From the NCBI RefSeq assembly GCF_022347785.1, contig NZ_JAKRGA010000003.1, positions 682,001 through 746,000 of the forward strand: a DNA stretch of 64,000 nucleotides, read 5' to 3'. This document shows, in pieces, positions 15,687 through 24,714 of this stretch (positions are counted from its first letter, which is position 1; every line of letters begins with the position of its first letter). This DNA comes from Psychrobium sp. MM17-31. Lineage in GTDB: Bacteria > Pseudomonadota > Gammaproteobacteria > Enterobacterales > Psychrobiaceae. The notes under the pieces are model-generated. The model did not search any database, was not told where the DNA came from, and was given only the letters and a program-made list of their open reading frames with translations. The position numbers were made by a program, and so were the translations under genes.

Positions 15687-16958
15687 ATGTTAAAGAGACA
15701 ACGATTCATTCAATTATCGATGATCGCTTATAGCATTGCTGCGCTTAGTTTATCGGGCTGTGTTAGACACTATTCGAGCGATTTAGATCGCGGTGACGAA
15801 CAGTTTTACGGGGCGATGGATAACTCTGGCGATAAATTTGTGCATGAAGCGCCGCCAAGTGCCGATTTCGCTCGTGGTCTTGATTGTTTGCAACTGCAAA
15901 ACACCGCTGCACCTGTTAACTATTACACTGACCAACCACTCAACTTAACTGCCGCTAATGATTTACCTGATATGCGCGTTGATCCGATTTTGGCGGAGGG
16001 TTTATTGCTTAGCCCGGGTGATTTAATCGAAGTGAATATCGAAGACGGCGAAGGTTTCTCTGGCCGTTACATCATCGATAACAGCGGTGCGGTGAAGATG
16101 CCACAAATCGGAAAAATAGCCGCTGCAGGCGACACCACTAACACGTTGGAAACACAAATTGAGTTGGCATTAGTGCGCAATTATATTTTCCAACCTGCAA
16201 CAGCCGCAGTCACAATTCAAGTACTTAACTGGTCGGCGATTGAAGTGTCAGTAGCTGGTGCGGTATTTCAACCGGGTCGCGTGCTGATTAACGACAAATT
16301 ACCAAGAGCAACGCAAGAAGATCGTCTTGCTGCGTCAGGTGATTTCTCCCCTACTCGTTTACTTTCTGAAGCACTACGCGCCGCCTCAGGTATTCGCCCT
16401 GATGCCAAGTTAGATCAAGTAATGTTGCTACGTAAAGGCTGGCAAGTACAAGTGGATATGACGGGTGTACTTACTGGTAAGTTAGTCAAAGATTACCCAT
16501 TGGTAGCTGGCGATCGCGTGATTGTCCCAAGCACAGGTTGTTTCCAACCGCACCTTGTTAGACCGAGCCAAATTACGCCAAAAGGTTTTCGCGTATTTAT
16601 GTCGAATCTAATCGATTCAGCTGGCGATAACACCAGCGCAGCGATTGGTAAATATTCGACTAGCCTGCCTTATGGCACGCGTTTGCTACAAGCAGCAGTA
16701 TCAGCCAACTGCGTCGGTGGTAAAGATTGGACTAACGCGCCGCGCCGCATTGTGCTTTCAAGCAAAAATCCACTAACGGGTCAAATTCAAGTCATTGAAC
16801 GTTCAGTGGAAGAGTTACTTACCATGCCAAGCAAAAACAGCATTAATCCGTACTTGATGCCAAACGATGCCGTTGCTTGTTACGACTCTAGTGTTACTAA
16901 CCTACGTGATATCGCCAAGGCTATGGCCGAGTTGATAACACCGTTTAAGTTACTGTAG
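15687..16958 (+). CDS. Outer-membrane polysaccharide export lipoprotein (Wza-like)
   Basis: This 423-residue protein should form the outer-membrane channel for the polysaccharide. A lipoprotein signal ends at the lipobox LSGC (Cys25). The export domain follows at about 105-185 (LLSPGDLIEVNIEDGEGFSG begins it), then SLBB-type strands (about 186-285, VAGAVFQPGRV and LVAGDRVIVPSTG). An extra C-terminal domain of about 130 residues with RRIVLSS and a Cys pair goes beyond the classic Wza length. AAGGAG lies before the ATG. It starts a tightly packed operon of five genes up to 21644. Confidence 0.9.
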   Translation: MLKRQRFIQLSMIAYSIAALSLSGCVRHYSSDLDRGDEQFYGAMDNSGDKFVHEAPPSADFARGLDCLQLQNTAAPVNYYTDQPLNLTAANDLPDMRVDPILAEGLLLSPGDLIEVNIEDGEGFSGRYIIDNSGAVKMPQIGKIAAAGDTTNTLETQIELALVRNYIFQPATAAVTIQVLNWSAIEVSVAGAVFQPGRVLINDKLPRATQEDRLAASGDFSPTRLLSEALRAASGIRPDAKLDQVMLLRKGWQVQVDMTGVLTGKLVKDYPLVAGDRVIVPSTGCFQPHLVRPSQITPKGFRVFMSNLIDSAGDNTSAAIGKYSTSLPYGTRLLQAAVSANCVGGKDWTNAPRRIVLSSKNPLTGQIQVIERSVEELLTMPSKNSINPYLMPNDAVACYDSSVTNLRDIAKAMAELITPFKLL

Positions 16959-16966
16959 GTGATGAT

Positions 16967-18358
16967 ATGAAATATCCAATTGTCCCTTTAGATAGATTTG
17001 GTCTGATTAGAGCGCATATCTACCGCACACTAAAACGCCCTTATTTGGTGGTTGCGGTGATGTGTTACGCACTAATTGGTTTGTTTACTGCACTATATCT
17101 CGCCAAAACACCAGTTTACACCAGCGATATGGAGTTGGTATTACCGGGTACAGGTAATAGTTCGAGTGTGTCACTTAATGATATTGGTGAAGTAGTTTCA
17201 AAAACGAATGCCCCTTTTTCTGGCGGTGGTTTTAACCCACGTATTAATTACAAAGAAATGTTATCAAGCCGCACTGTGATTGAGCGCGCTGCAGATAGCT
17301 TAAAAATTTCCCCTGTTGATTTTGGCCGCGCTAAAATCAAGCTCACCGAGCAAACGTCAATAATTACGCTGCAAGTTAAAGGCAGTAGCCGCGAACAAGC
17401 GCAAGCTAAAGCATTTGCACTCTATCAATCGTTTCAACAAGAGCTTGATAACCTTCGTGCCGATGAAGTATTACGTCGCGATCAAAGCATCAAGAATATT
17501 CTTGGTCAGTACCAAGAGCGCATGAATGATACGCGCAACGCGATTGTCGATTTTCAGCAACGTTCAATGCTTGTATCAAGCGATCAAATGGATCAATTAA
17601 TTCGCACCTTATCTGGCGTTAAAGAAAAGCATCTTTACACCAATGCTGAAGTGCAAAAACTAAATGAATACATCAACCAATTAAGTGAAGAGTTAGGTGT
17701 GTCGCCGCGTCACGCAGGTCAAGCGTTTACGCTGCAGTCTGATATTGAGTTTCACGCCTATGCACGCGAGTTATCTACCACGGTGAGCACGCTAACTGAA
17801 TACAGTGCGCGTTGGGGTAAAAAGCACCCTAAAGTAGTTGCGCAGCAAAATCGCTTACAGTTAACTCGCAAAGCCATTGCTAAGCGCTCACGTGAGATCT
17901 TTGGCATCGATTCGGCGGCTATTTTCACCAGCTTAGATTTAGAGTTAACGCCAAAACGTGCGCAGCTGTTTGCTGATCTTATTGATGCCTTTGCAAATCT
18001 CCAAGGGCAAAAATCAATGCTTATCGACTTAGATCGTTCTATCACGCGCATGACAGATCAACTTAAAGTTTATTCACGTGAAGTTATCGAACTAGAACGT
18101 TTAGAGCGCGAGTTTAATATGGCCGAAGCTATCTTTACCTCAGCAGCAGCCCGAATCGAAGCTAGCCGTGCCGATATATTTGCGTCTTACCCAGTGATTC
18201 AATTATTGGCAAGCCCATCATATCCAGAACTAAAAAGTAGTCCACGTAAGTTAATTGCGTTTATCGCCGCCTTCGCAGGCATCTTCTTCGTCACCTTAGG
18301 ATTAATCATCATATGGCAACGTGCACACTTAATCGAAATACTGCTGAAGAAAAGCTAG
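16967..18358 (+). CDS. Wzz/GNVR chain-length or export co-polymerase
   Basis: This 463-residue inner-membrane protein has membrane helices at about 28-49 and 430-450. The periplasmic part between them is long and helical, with coiled coil around 165-380, and includes the Wzz-type opening VYTSDMELVLPG and the GNVR-like segment VIQLLASPSYPELKSSP before the second helix. No tyrosine-kinase domain follows, so it belongs to the kinase-free class. It should control polymer length and link flippase products to the Wza channel. It starts 8 bases after wza, and its 3' end overlaps the next gene by 46 bases. Confidence 0.88.
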   Translation: MKYPIVPLDRFGLIRAHIYRTLKRPYLVVAVMCYALIGLFTALYLAKTPVYTSDMELVLPGTGNSSSVSLNDIGEVVSKTNAPFSGGGFNPRINYKEMLSSRTVIERAADSLKISPVDFGRAKIKLTEQTSIITLQVKGSSREQAQAKAFALYQSFQQELDNLRADEVLRRDQSIKNILGQYQERMNDTRNAIVDFQQRSMLVSSDQMDQLIRTLSGVKEKHLYTNAEVQKLNEYINQLSEELGVSPRHAGQAFTLQSDIEFHAYARELSTTVSTLTEYSARWGKKHPKVVAQQNRLQLTRKAIAKRSREIFGIDSAAIFTSLDLELTPKRAQLFADLIDAFANLQGQKSMLIDLDRSITRMTDQLKVYSREVIELERLEREFNMAEAIFTSAAARIEASRADIFASYPVIQLLASPSYPELKSSPRKLIAFIAAFAGIFFVTLGLIIIWQRAHLIEILLKKS

Positions 18359-19584
18359 TGTGGTATGCCATGGTGCTTACCTACCCTTGCTTTGCAATCG
18401 GTGCTTTATATGTCTCTGGCTCAGTGATTGGCTGGATGATCTTCGGCGTCGCCATGTTGCGCTGGTATATCAAAGGTATCGACAATTCAGCTTATCTACC
18501 TAGCATAGTCTGGCTATGGATTGGCGGTGGTTTAGTCTTATTACTCGCACTATTCGTTGCCCACGCTAACTGGGATTTAGGTCTTGGCAAAACCATTAAA
18601 TCAACCATTGGCTGGGCCAAAGGCTGGGCATTGCTACCACTATTTCTTTTCTTAGGCGCTATGGTCAACATTAAGCGTGAAATCATTATTCGCGCCGCTT
18701 GTATTATCGCGATTCATTCATTGTTCTTTGGGGTAATTACCATCGCCGCTTATATCGTGAAGCTACCAGCAGATTTATTTGTATCGCCGTTAAAAGTGGT
18801 TGGTGGTCCGGGTCCTGATTTTTTCACCGTCAGTCTTTATGGCCTCAATCCTGAGACGGGCATGGGTCGCTGGCGCTTTTTTGCACCGTGGGCACCTGCA
18901 GCAGGATTTATGGCGTGTATGTTATTCATTTTCTGTAGCTTAGAGAAAAACACTCGCTATAGAAATTGGGGCATCGCAGGCTGTGTTGTGATGTGTCTAC
19001 TATCACAATCACGCGCTGGCTGGGCCATTTTCATTATGCTAATTCCAATGCTGATGTTTCTTGGCAAAATGAAAAGCCCGCTAATGTTGATTGTTATCGG
19101 CGTAATAACCTGCTTATTTTTACTGGCGGCTGAAGCGATTTACGATTGGATTTACACCTTGTATTCAGACATTAAGGCCGCGCGTCCAGATTCTACGCGA
19201 GTACGCAGCGCGCTAGCCAACATTGCCGTGCAACGCTGGGAAACTGAAGCGCCAATTTGGGGACATGGCATTGTCGAACGTGGTCCGAAAATCGTTGAAT
19301 TTATGCCAATTGGTACTCATCACAGCTGGTACGGTTTGCTGTTTGTCAAAGGCATTGTCGGGCTGCTCGCTTTAGCTATTCCACTTTTGTTTACAGCATT
19401 ATATCTACTGCTCACAAGCTATCATTCGCCAATGTCGCCAAGTGCGTTTTGTATGGTGATGGTATTGGTGTGTTACTCATTTTTCGAGAACCTAGAAATT
19501 CTCGCTTACCTCTATTGGCCTGCACTGCTATGGATTGGCATGGCTTTAAACCCAAAAAAATCAGGAGCTCGCTATGCAAACTAA
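18313..19584 (+). CDS. O-antigen-ligase/polymerase-like membrane protein
   Basis: This 423-residue protein has about 11 hydrophobic segments and the O-antigen ligase (Wzy_C/WaaL-type) core, seen as the SQSRAGWAIF loop-helix near 234-243 and the large periplasmic loop containing GHGIVERGP and GTHHSWYGLL (about 317-345). It should polymerise or ligate the repeat unit at the periplasmic face. The ATG at 18313 lies inside the preceding gene; a second Met at residue 19 would reduce that overlap to none. WaaL-type ligases and Wzy polymerases cannot be separated by sequence alone. In this context a polymerase role is likely. Confidence 0.83.
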   Translation: MATCTLNRNTAEEKLVWYAMVLTYPCFAIGALYVSGSVIGWMIFGVAMLRWYIKGIDNSAYLPSIVWLWIGGGLVLLLALFVAHANWDLGLGKTIKSTIGWAKGWALLPLFLFLGAMVNIKREIIIRAACIIAIHSLFFGVITIAAYIVKLPADLFVSPLKVVGGPGPDFFTVSLYGLNPETGMGRWRFFAPWAPAAGFMACMLFIFCSLEKNTRYRNWGIAGCVVMCLLSQSRAGWAIFIMLIPMLMFLGKMKSPLMLIVIGVITCLFLLAAEAIYDWIYTLYSDIKAARPDSTRVRSALANIAVQRWETEAPIWGHGIVERGPKIVEFMPIGTHHSWYGLLFVKGIVGLLALAIPLLFTALYLLLTSYHSPMSPSAFCMVMVLVCYSFFENLEILAYLYWPALLWIGMALNPKKSGARYAN

Positions 19585-20710
19585 ACGCAAAATAAACCCA
19601 TTAAAACAATACGACAGCCACTTGGTTGGTTATTACGGTATGCAAAATAGCGGTGATGATGCTTTGATGTATGCGACGTTGTGGGGCGCTAAGCACATTA
19701 TGCAAAGCAAAAGCATTAGTGTCGGACTTTACGGCATGCCAAAACCTGAGCTGTTAGTTAACCGTCAATTGCCACTGCAGCAGCATCAAGCATTTCCTGG
19801 TCACAACCGCTTGAATCAATATCGCGCGGCAATGCAATGTGAGCGTGTAATTTTTGGCGGTGGTTCGGTGCTACACAGCGAATCAGATATAAATATTAAA
19901 CGTCATATGATGGCGCTTAGCAGCCGTGAAAATAGCGCTGCGGTTGGCGTAAGCTTAGGCCCGTTCCAATCAGTGGCCGCTGAAAAAGCCTGTAGCCAAT
20001 TTCTCAACGAATGTGGTTTTGTGGGCGTTCGCGATCAAGAAAGTTTAAACATTGCACAAGCAATAGCGCCAAACGCGAACGTGAAAAAGACCTTTGATTT
20101 AGCGCCATTACTACTTTGCAATCAAATGCCGAGTAAGCGCCTTAATCGTTGTGGTGTTGCATTGGCACTGTGCCCTGTTGCCGTTACGCCACATGGTGAT
20201 ACAAACGCTAAAGCAGAGCGCAAACGCTTAATGGAAATTTGTCATCTGATTGAACGTATTTATGCCCGCACTGGCGAGCCGATTGTTCTTCTGACCTTCA
20301 ACGGCCACCAAGAATTAGGTGACGGTCAAATCAATCAACAAATCATCAATTACTTTGGCGATAAACTGCCAATTATTGCAAAGCCGTACGATGCGAATCC
20401 AATGGCTGTATTGCAAGATTTAGCGAGCTATAAAGCGATTGTGAGTATGCGCCTTCACGGTTCAATTATGGGCTTTTTAGCAAACACGCCTGTATTTTCG
20501 GTGAACTATCACCCTAAATGCGTGGGTTGGTGTGAGCAGGTGGGTATGGCGCAGAATTATCGCTTTGCCGCGCAAGACCTAGACATCGACACCTTAATTA
20601 CAGAATTAGATGCCGGACTAAACAATCAATTTATCGCACCAACGCTGCCTGTTAGTAAAGCGTTAGAGTTAGCGTTATCAAACTGGAGTAATCACTATGA
20701 ACAAGCCTAA
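19574..20710 (+). CDS. Polysaccharide pyruvyl transferase family protein
   Basis: This 378-residue cytoplasmic enzyme is expected to add a pyruvate ketal from phosphoenolpyruvate to a sugar of the repeat unit, giving it negative charge. Family features are the N-terminal YYGMQNSGDDAL, FGGGSVLH near 94-101, the FVGVRDQES segment and the C-terminal SMRLHGSIMGFLA. The gene overlaps both neighbours by 11 and 14 bases, so all are co-translated. Confidence 0.88.
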   Translation: MQTKRKINPLKQYDSHLVGYYGMQNSGDDALMYATLWGAKHIMQSKSISVGLYGMPKPELLVNRQLPLQQHQAFPGHNRLNQYRAAMQCERVIFGGGSVLHSESDINIKRHMMALSSRENSAAVGVSLGPFQSVAAEKACSQFLNECGFVGVRDQESLNIAQAIAPNANVKKTFDLAPLLLCNQMPSKRLNRCGVALALCPVAVTPHGDTNAKAERKRLMEICHLIERIYARTGEPIVLLTFNGHQELGDGQINQQIINYFGDKLPIIAKPYDANPMAVLQDLASYKAIVSMRLHGSIMGFLANTPVFSVNYHPKCVGWCEQVGMAQNYRFAAQDLDIDTLITELDAGLNNQFIAPTLPVSKALELALSNWSNHYEQA

Positions 20711-21644
20711 ATTTAGCGTCGTTATTCCGCTTTATAACAAAGAACAACATATTATTAGAACCCTTAACAGTATTGCCAAACAGTCTTATGCGGCAAGTGA
20801 GATTATTGTGGTTGACGATGGTTCAACCGACAATGGCCCGCAGTTAGTGAGTGAATGTAACATCGACAATGTAACCTTGGTGCAGCAAAAAAACGGTGGT
20901 GTATCTAGTGCTAGAAACACCGGTATTTCGCTTACTAAACATGAGTTTATCGCCTTTATCGATGCCGACGATCAATGGCTGCCACTTTATCTTGAGGAGA
21001 TTGCAAATTTAGTGGCTAAGTTTCCGCAAGCGGGTGTTTATGCCACTCACTATCAAGTTATTGAACCGGGTAACAAATACGTCGATGCCAAAGTGAATCT
21101 CAAAGATGTCGACCCAACGGGTACCTTGCTCGATGATTATTTTGATGTGGCGTCAAAAGGCGATCTACCATTTACCATGTCATCAATTACGGTGCGAAAA
21201 TCACTAGTAAATAACATTGGTGATTTTCCATTAAACGAGCCTATGGGTGAAGACCAAGACTTTTTCGTCCGCGCAGCCATGGCCAGCGATATCGCCTATT
21301 CACCATCGATTCAATCGCTGTATCACCGCGACGCTACAAACCGCGCTTGTAATTTGAATGTTCCACATCAAGAGTGTCCGTTTAGCATTCGTGTGACCAA
21401 TCAAGCGATGCAAAAAAACAACAGCAAACACAATCGTGTAACCATGCTTAGATACAGCGCAGCGCACCTTTGCCACATCGCTAAACTCAATATTTTAGGC
21501 GGTCAATTTGCGAGAGCGCGCGCGCTACTGAAAGATCCGCGTTGCCAGTTAAAACCTAAACACAAATATGGATTATTTATTTACTCATGGCTGCGCCAAA
21601 CCCAAGTAGCTGGCGCTGAGTTACTGGGACGTTTGAAGGCCTAG
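20697..21644 (+). CDS. Family 2 glycosyltransferase, last gene of the wza operon
   Basis: This 315-residue GT-A enzyme starts FSVVIPLYNKEQHI, then has VVDDGSTDNGPQL near 38-50 and the metal-binding DADD at 89-92. QKNGGVSSARNTG is typical of GT2 enzymes. The C-terminal third is helical and basic and may associate with the membrane. The sugar donor is unknown. It ends the operon; the convergent H-NOX kinase gene follows after 20 bases with no obvious terminator between. Confidence 0.87.
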   Translation: MNKPKFSVVIPLYNKEQHIIRTLNSIAKQSYAASEIIVVDDGSTDNGPQLVSECNIDNVTLVQQKNGGVSSARNTGISLTKHEFIAFIDADDQWLPLYLEEIANLVAKFPQAGVYATHYQVIEPGNKYVDAKVNLKDVDPTGTLLDDYFDVASKGDLPFTMSSITVRKSLVNNIGDFPLNEPMGEDQDFFVRAAMASDIAYSPSIQSLYHRDATNRACNLNVPHQECPFSIRVTNQAMQKNNSKHNRVTMLRYSAAHLCHIAKLNILGGQFARARALLKDPRCQLKPKHKYGLFIYSWLRQTQVAGAELLGRLKA

Positions 21645-21664
21645 CCTTGCTTAGTTTCGCTTAG

Positions 21665-22618
21665 CTATTCCACATCATCGATGGGCAGGACAATGGTAAA
21701 AGTTGTTCCCTGCCCTTCTTCACTATGCGCAGATATTTTGCCACCGTGTTTATCGATAATGCCAAATGACACCGATAAGCCAAGCCCGGTACCAACGCCA
21801 ACTGGTTTGGTGGTATAGAAAGGATCGAAGATTTTCTTAAGCACTTGTGGCGACATGCCTTTGCCATTATCTTGGACTTTGATGATCACCCAATCGCGAT
21901 CATGGCTATTTGTTTGATAGGTCCGAATATCAAGCACACCGTTTTCTTCACAGGCGTACGACGCATTTAAAAACAGGTTCATCAACACTTGGGTAATCTC
22001 GCCGCCATGACAAAGCACAGGTGGAATTTCGCCAAAATGCTTTTCTACCTGCATGGTGTATTTAAGCTCACTCCAAACCACTTTGAGAGATTCATCGATC
22101 AGCTGATTAATATCGCAAGATTCTTTTTCTAACTCGCCGCTATGACTGACTTTTTTAAGATTAGCAACGATAGCACTCACGCGATTAAGCCCTTTAACAC
22201 TGTCACTGACTAAGGAATCGATATCTTCCACAATAAAGTCGATATCATGCTCATTGCGCAACTCTTGATATTGTTTGGAAAATTGCTCGTTATCTAATGC
22301 TAACAGCGAACTCATAACAAGTTTATCGAGCGACAGAATACTTTGCAGATAGTCACTCAGCGTATTGAGGTTACTAAGGCTAAAACCGATGGGATTGTTA
22401 ATTTCATGGGCAACCCCAGCGGCGAGCTGACCAATCGATGCCATCTTCTCCGATTGCACGAGCTTGTCTTGAGTTTCTTCAAGCTCAGCAACCGTGCTTT
22501 CGAGCTTCACAACATTGTCATATAAGGTGCGAGTCTTATCGTCGAGCAAAGATTCAGCCATTTGACGCGCCTGACGCTCGCGCTCATATGCCGCTTTATA
22601 AGGGTTTTCTTCACTCAT
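21665..22618 (-). CDS. Soluble histidine kinase of the H-NOX operon (HnoK-like)
   Basis: This 317-residue protein has no membrane segment or sensor domain. A coiled coil occupies about 8-58, the phospho-acceptor His71 lies in GVAHEINNP, and the HATPase domain shows NLFLNASYA, DNGKGM and GTGLGLS. In Shewanella and Vibrio a kinase of this type is inhibited by NO-bound H-NOX and phosphorylates HD-GYP and other response regulators. The H-NOX gene lies 3 bases upstream and the HD-GYP-like regulator precedes that, so the operon order supports the same circuit. It resembles the kinase domain of the EPS sensor at the left edge of the window. Confidence 0.88.
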   Translation of the reverse strand: MSEENPYKAAYERERQARQMAESLLDDKTRTLYDNVVKLESTVAELEETQDKLVQSEKMASIGQLAAGVAHEINNPIGFSLSNLNTLSDYLQSILSLDKLVMSSLLALDNEQFSKQYQELRNEHDIDFIVEDIDSLVSDSVKGLNRVSAIVANLKKVSHSGELEKESCDINQLIDESLKVVWSELKYTMQVEKHFGEIPPVLCHGGEITQVLMNLFLNASYACEENGVLDIRTYQTNSHDRDWVIIKVQDNGKGMSPQVLKKIFDPFYTTKPVGVGTGLGLSVSFGIIDKHGGKISAHSEEGQGTTFTIVLPIDDVE

Positions 22619-22621
22619 AGC

Positions 22622-23167
22622 TTAGCCCGTAAAGTTTACAACGAGTTTGCAACTGTCGGCACCATCGTGCATGCATTGCGGATGACCTATTTCTATTTTT
22701 TCATCGAACTGCTTGGCCGCGCCAAAGATAAGGCCAATACTGGCATGACACAACTGACGCTTAGAGCTGTAATACATAATTAGCTCGCCATTAGGCCCAT
22801 CTTCGTATTGAAAGCTCGGCAGATAAGAGTTGGGATTAAGCCGCTTAACTTCGGCGTGAATAACATCTTCAATCGACAATAAAAAATCGCGCAAGTTGTC
22901 GATTTTAGAAACATCGACCGGACTGTTTTTGTAAAGAATATCAAATAAATACTGACCGAAAGCTTCCACCAATTTTTCGGCGGCGATTCCGGTTTTTTCA
23001 GACAGAGCCACCACCATATTGATTAATTCACTATCCTCGTATTGGCCACCACTGGTATATATTCCTTTCGACTGAGGACTGGTTTTGTCAATGAGCTCGT
23101 TCCATTGCTCCATGCCCATCTTTTCGATAATCATGTCCGAAAACGCAGTAAAAATTGCACCTTGCAT
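22622..23167 (-). CDS. H-NOX haem-based nitric oxide sensor
   Basis: This 181-residue cytoplasmic protein has every mark of the H-NOX family: proximal haem ligand His104 in IEDVIHAEVKRL, the haem-propionate motif YxSxR as Tyr133, Ser135 and Arg137, and the zinc set Cys140, His162, Cys165 and Cys173. A Tyr for oxygen binding is not evident, as in NO-selective facultative-anaerobe proteins. NO binding should release the haem ligand and inhibit the kinase encoded next. AGGAGA lies before the ATG. Confidence 0.95.
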   Translation of the reverse strand: MQGAIFTAFSDMIIEKMGMEQWNELIDKTSPQSKGIYTSGGQYEDSELINMVVALSEKTGIAAEKLVEAFGQYLFDILYKNSPVDVSKIDNLRDFLLSIEDVIHAEVKRLNPNSYLPSFQYEDGPNGELIMYYSSKRQLCHASIGLIFGAAKQFDEKIEIGHPQCMHDGADSCKLVVNFTG

Positions 23168-23219
23168 ATCATTCTCCTTAACTCACTATTGCTATCTATT
23201 TGATTTATCACAACGGCTT

Positions 23220-24521
23220 TTAGGCGATAAATAAGGTTATTTTTGTATCGTAATTTTCTTCGTAAACCCGCAGTTTTTCTATCATGCCAGCGGTAATTTC
23301 CTGACCTGCGGTTAGCATAATGTTGCCATTGGTAAGCACGAGATCTTCAAGCAGCGTATCGCCGACTTTTAAACCTTCGATGCCAACGCTATATTCCATG
23401 TCTTCGCCGTATTCACAGCGCTCTTTCATTACCGAAAACAGCGCACTAACTACGACTTTGTCATACCAAACATCAGCACGTGACATCAGCCATGCTTGAG
23501 CATCTGCCACCGACATCAGTTGTTCATTATCTTTACCTGCAATTAGGAAGTCGAAATCTTTAACCACGCGAATAATTCGCGCACCGATGGGAATGTCATC
23601 ACCGCTCAAATGATCAGGAACGCCAGTGCCATCCATGTTTTCATTTTGATGCAAAATATTTTCTTTCAGCGCACCAAAGCGCGTTACCCGCTCCACCAAT
23701 TGCGCGCCAATAACCGGATGATGCATAAACTCTTCATCGAGCTTGCCAGTCCCAACGCCAACCTTGGCAATCACTTCATCACTTAAACCAACGGTGCCGA
23801 TTTCGTGCAATAAACCACACAAATAAATGCGACGACATTCTGCATCATCAAGCCCGAGATAGCGCGCAATACCTTTACATTGCATCGCTATGCGCTTGTT
23901 ATGACCTGCGCCAAATCCAGTGCGATATTCAATGGTCGTCGACATCATATCCAGCACATCGTGCAACAATGCATTTTGCGACTTAAGCGCAACTGACAGC
24001 TTCTTTTTACTTTGCAATAAGGCTGAAGTTCTGTCGGCAACTTTCTGCTCTAGCGTTTGATTAAACTGCGTTAAGCGCTCGTTAGCATCAGCTAACTGTT
24101 CGTTTAGTTGACGTGTTTGTTTTTTAAGGAGGTAGTGCTCTGATACTTTATTGAGCAGCAGTTTAAGCTCTTCATTTTCCCACGGCTTGCCGATGTAGGT
24201 GTAAATACCACCATCATTAATCGCAGCGATAGTAGTTTCCATATCGCTGTAGCCGGTAAGTAGAATACGGATCGCGTGAGGCTGAATCTCTTTGGCGTGG
24301 GTAAAAAACTCAGCGCCATTCATCACCGGCATTCGCATATCGGAAATAATGATATCGACGGGATGTTCGCGCATGTGCTCAAGCGCAGATGGGCCATCAT
24401 TAAAGCTGACAATATTATAATCTTTGCGCAACACACGTTTGAGTGAATTGATGATATCTTGCTCGTCATCAAGCAACAGAAGATTCAAACGAAGCGTGCG
24501 TTCAGTATCTTGTATGCTCAT
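23220..24521 (-). CDS. Response regulator with degenerate HD-GYP domain (HnoD-like)
   Basis: This 433-residue protein joins a receiver domain (12-125, Asp61, Lys112), a coiled coil (about 130-180) and an HD-GYP fold (about 190-380). Catalytic residues are eroded: the HD dyad reads His239-Glu240 followed by IGTV instead of IGKI, the HHE motif is HQNE and GYP is replaced by GVP near 300-302. It is therefore probably not a c-di-GMP phosphodiesterase. In Shewanella a similar dead protein, HnoD, modulates the active HD-GYP enzyme HnoB. AGGGAA lies before the ATG. It heads the operon with H-NOX and the kinase. No hnoB or hnoC is in this window. Confidence 0.85.
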   Translation of the reverse strand: MSIQDTERTLRLNLLLLDDEQDIINSLKRVLRKDYNIVSFNDGPSALEHMREHPVDIIISDMRMPVMNGAEFFTHAKEIQPHAIRILLTGYSDMETTIAAINDGGIYTYIGKPWENEELKLLLNKVSEHYLLKKQTRQLNEQLADANERLTQFNQTLEQKVADRTSALLQSKKKLSVALKSQNALLHDVLDMMSTTIEYRTGFGAGHNKRIAMQCKGIARYLGLDDAECRRIYLCGLLHEIGTVGLSDEVIAKVGVGTGKLDEEFMHHPVIGAQLVERVTRFGALKENILHQNENMDGTGVPDHLSGDDIPIGARIIRVVKDFDFLIAGKDNEQLMSVADAQAWLMSRADVWYDKVVVSALFSVMKERCEYGEDMEYSVGIEGLKVGDTLLEDLVLTNGNIMLTAGQEITAGMIEKLRVYEENYDTKITLFIA

Positions 24522-24661
24522 AAATTCCCTCTCTTAATCTAGCTTTGGCAAGCTTCGTTATTAATACGAAGCCTAAGTATTTATACCTAGATGAAAACTG
24601 CTCAATACATACTTTAGATATAGCGCTAATTAATTGGCGTGTAAAGATTTTTCTCACAAAA

Positions 24662-24688
24662 AAGCCGCGCTTTCAACAAGCACGGCTT
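24662..24688 (-). terminator. Imperfect terminator after mmsB
   Basis: Stem AAGCCGCGCT pairs with AGCACGGCTT with one bulge around a short loop, and the minus strand continues into six T. It follows the mmsB stop by about 27 bases. Confidence 0.65.
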
Positions 24689-24714
24689 AAGAAGTGAAAT
24701 AACTATATTAGTCA

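Noticed and set aside
24552..24572. Perfect inverted repeat GCTTCGT-TATTAAT-ACGAAGC before the HnoD-like gene
   Set aside because: Too short and without a known binding partner to name as an operator. It is not followed by T residues, so it is no terminator either.
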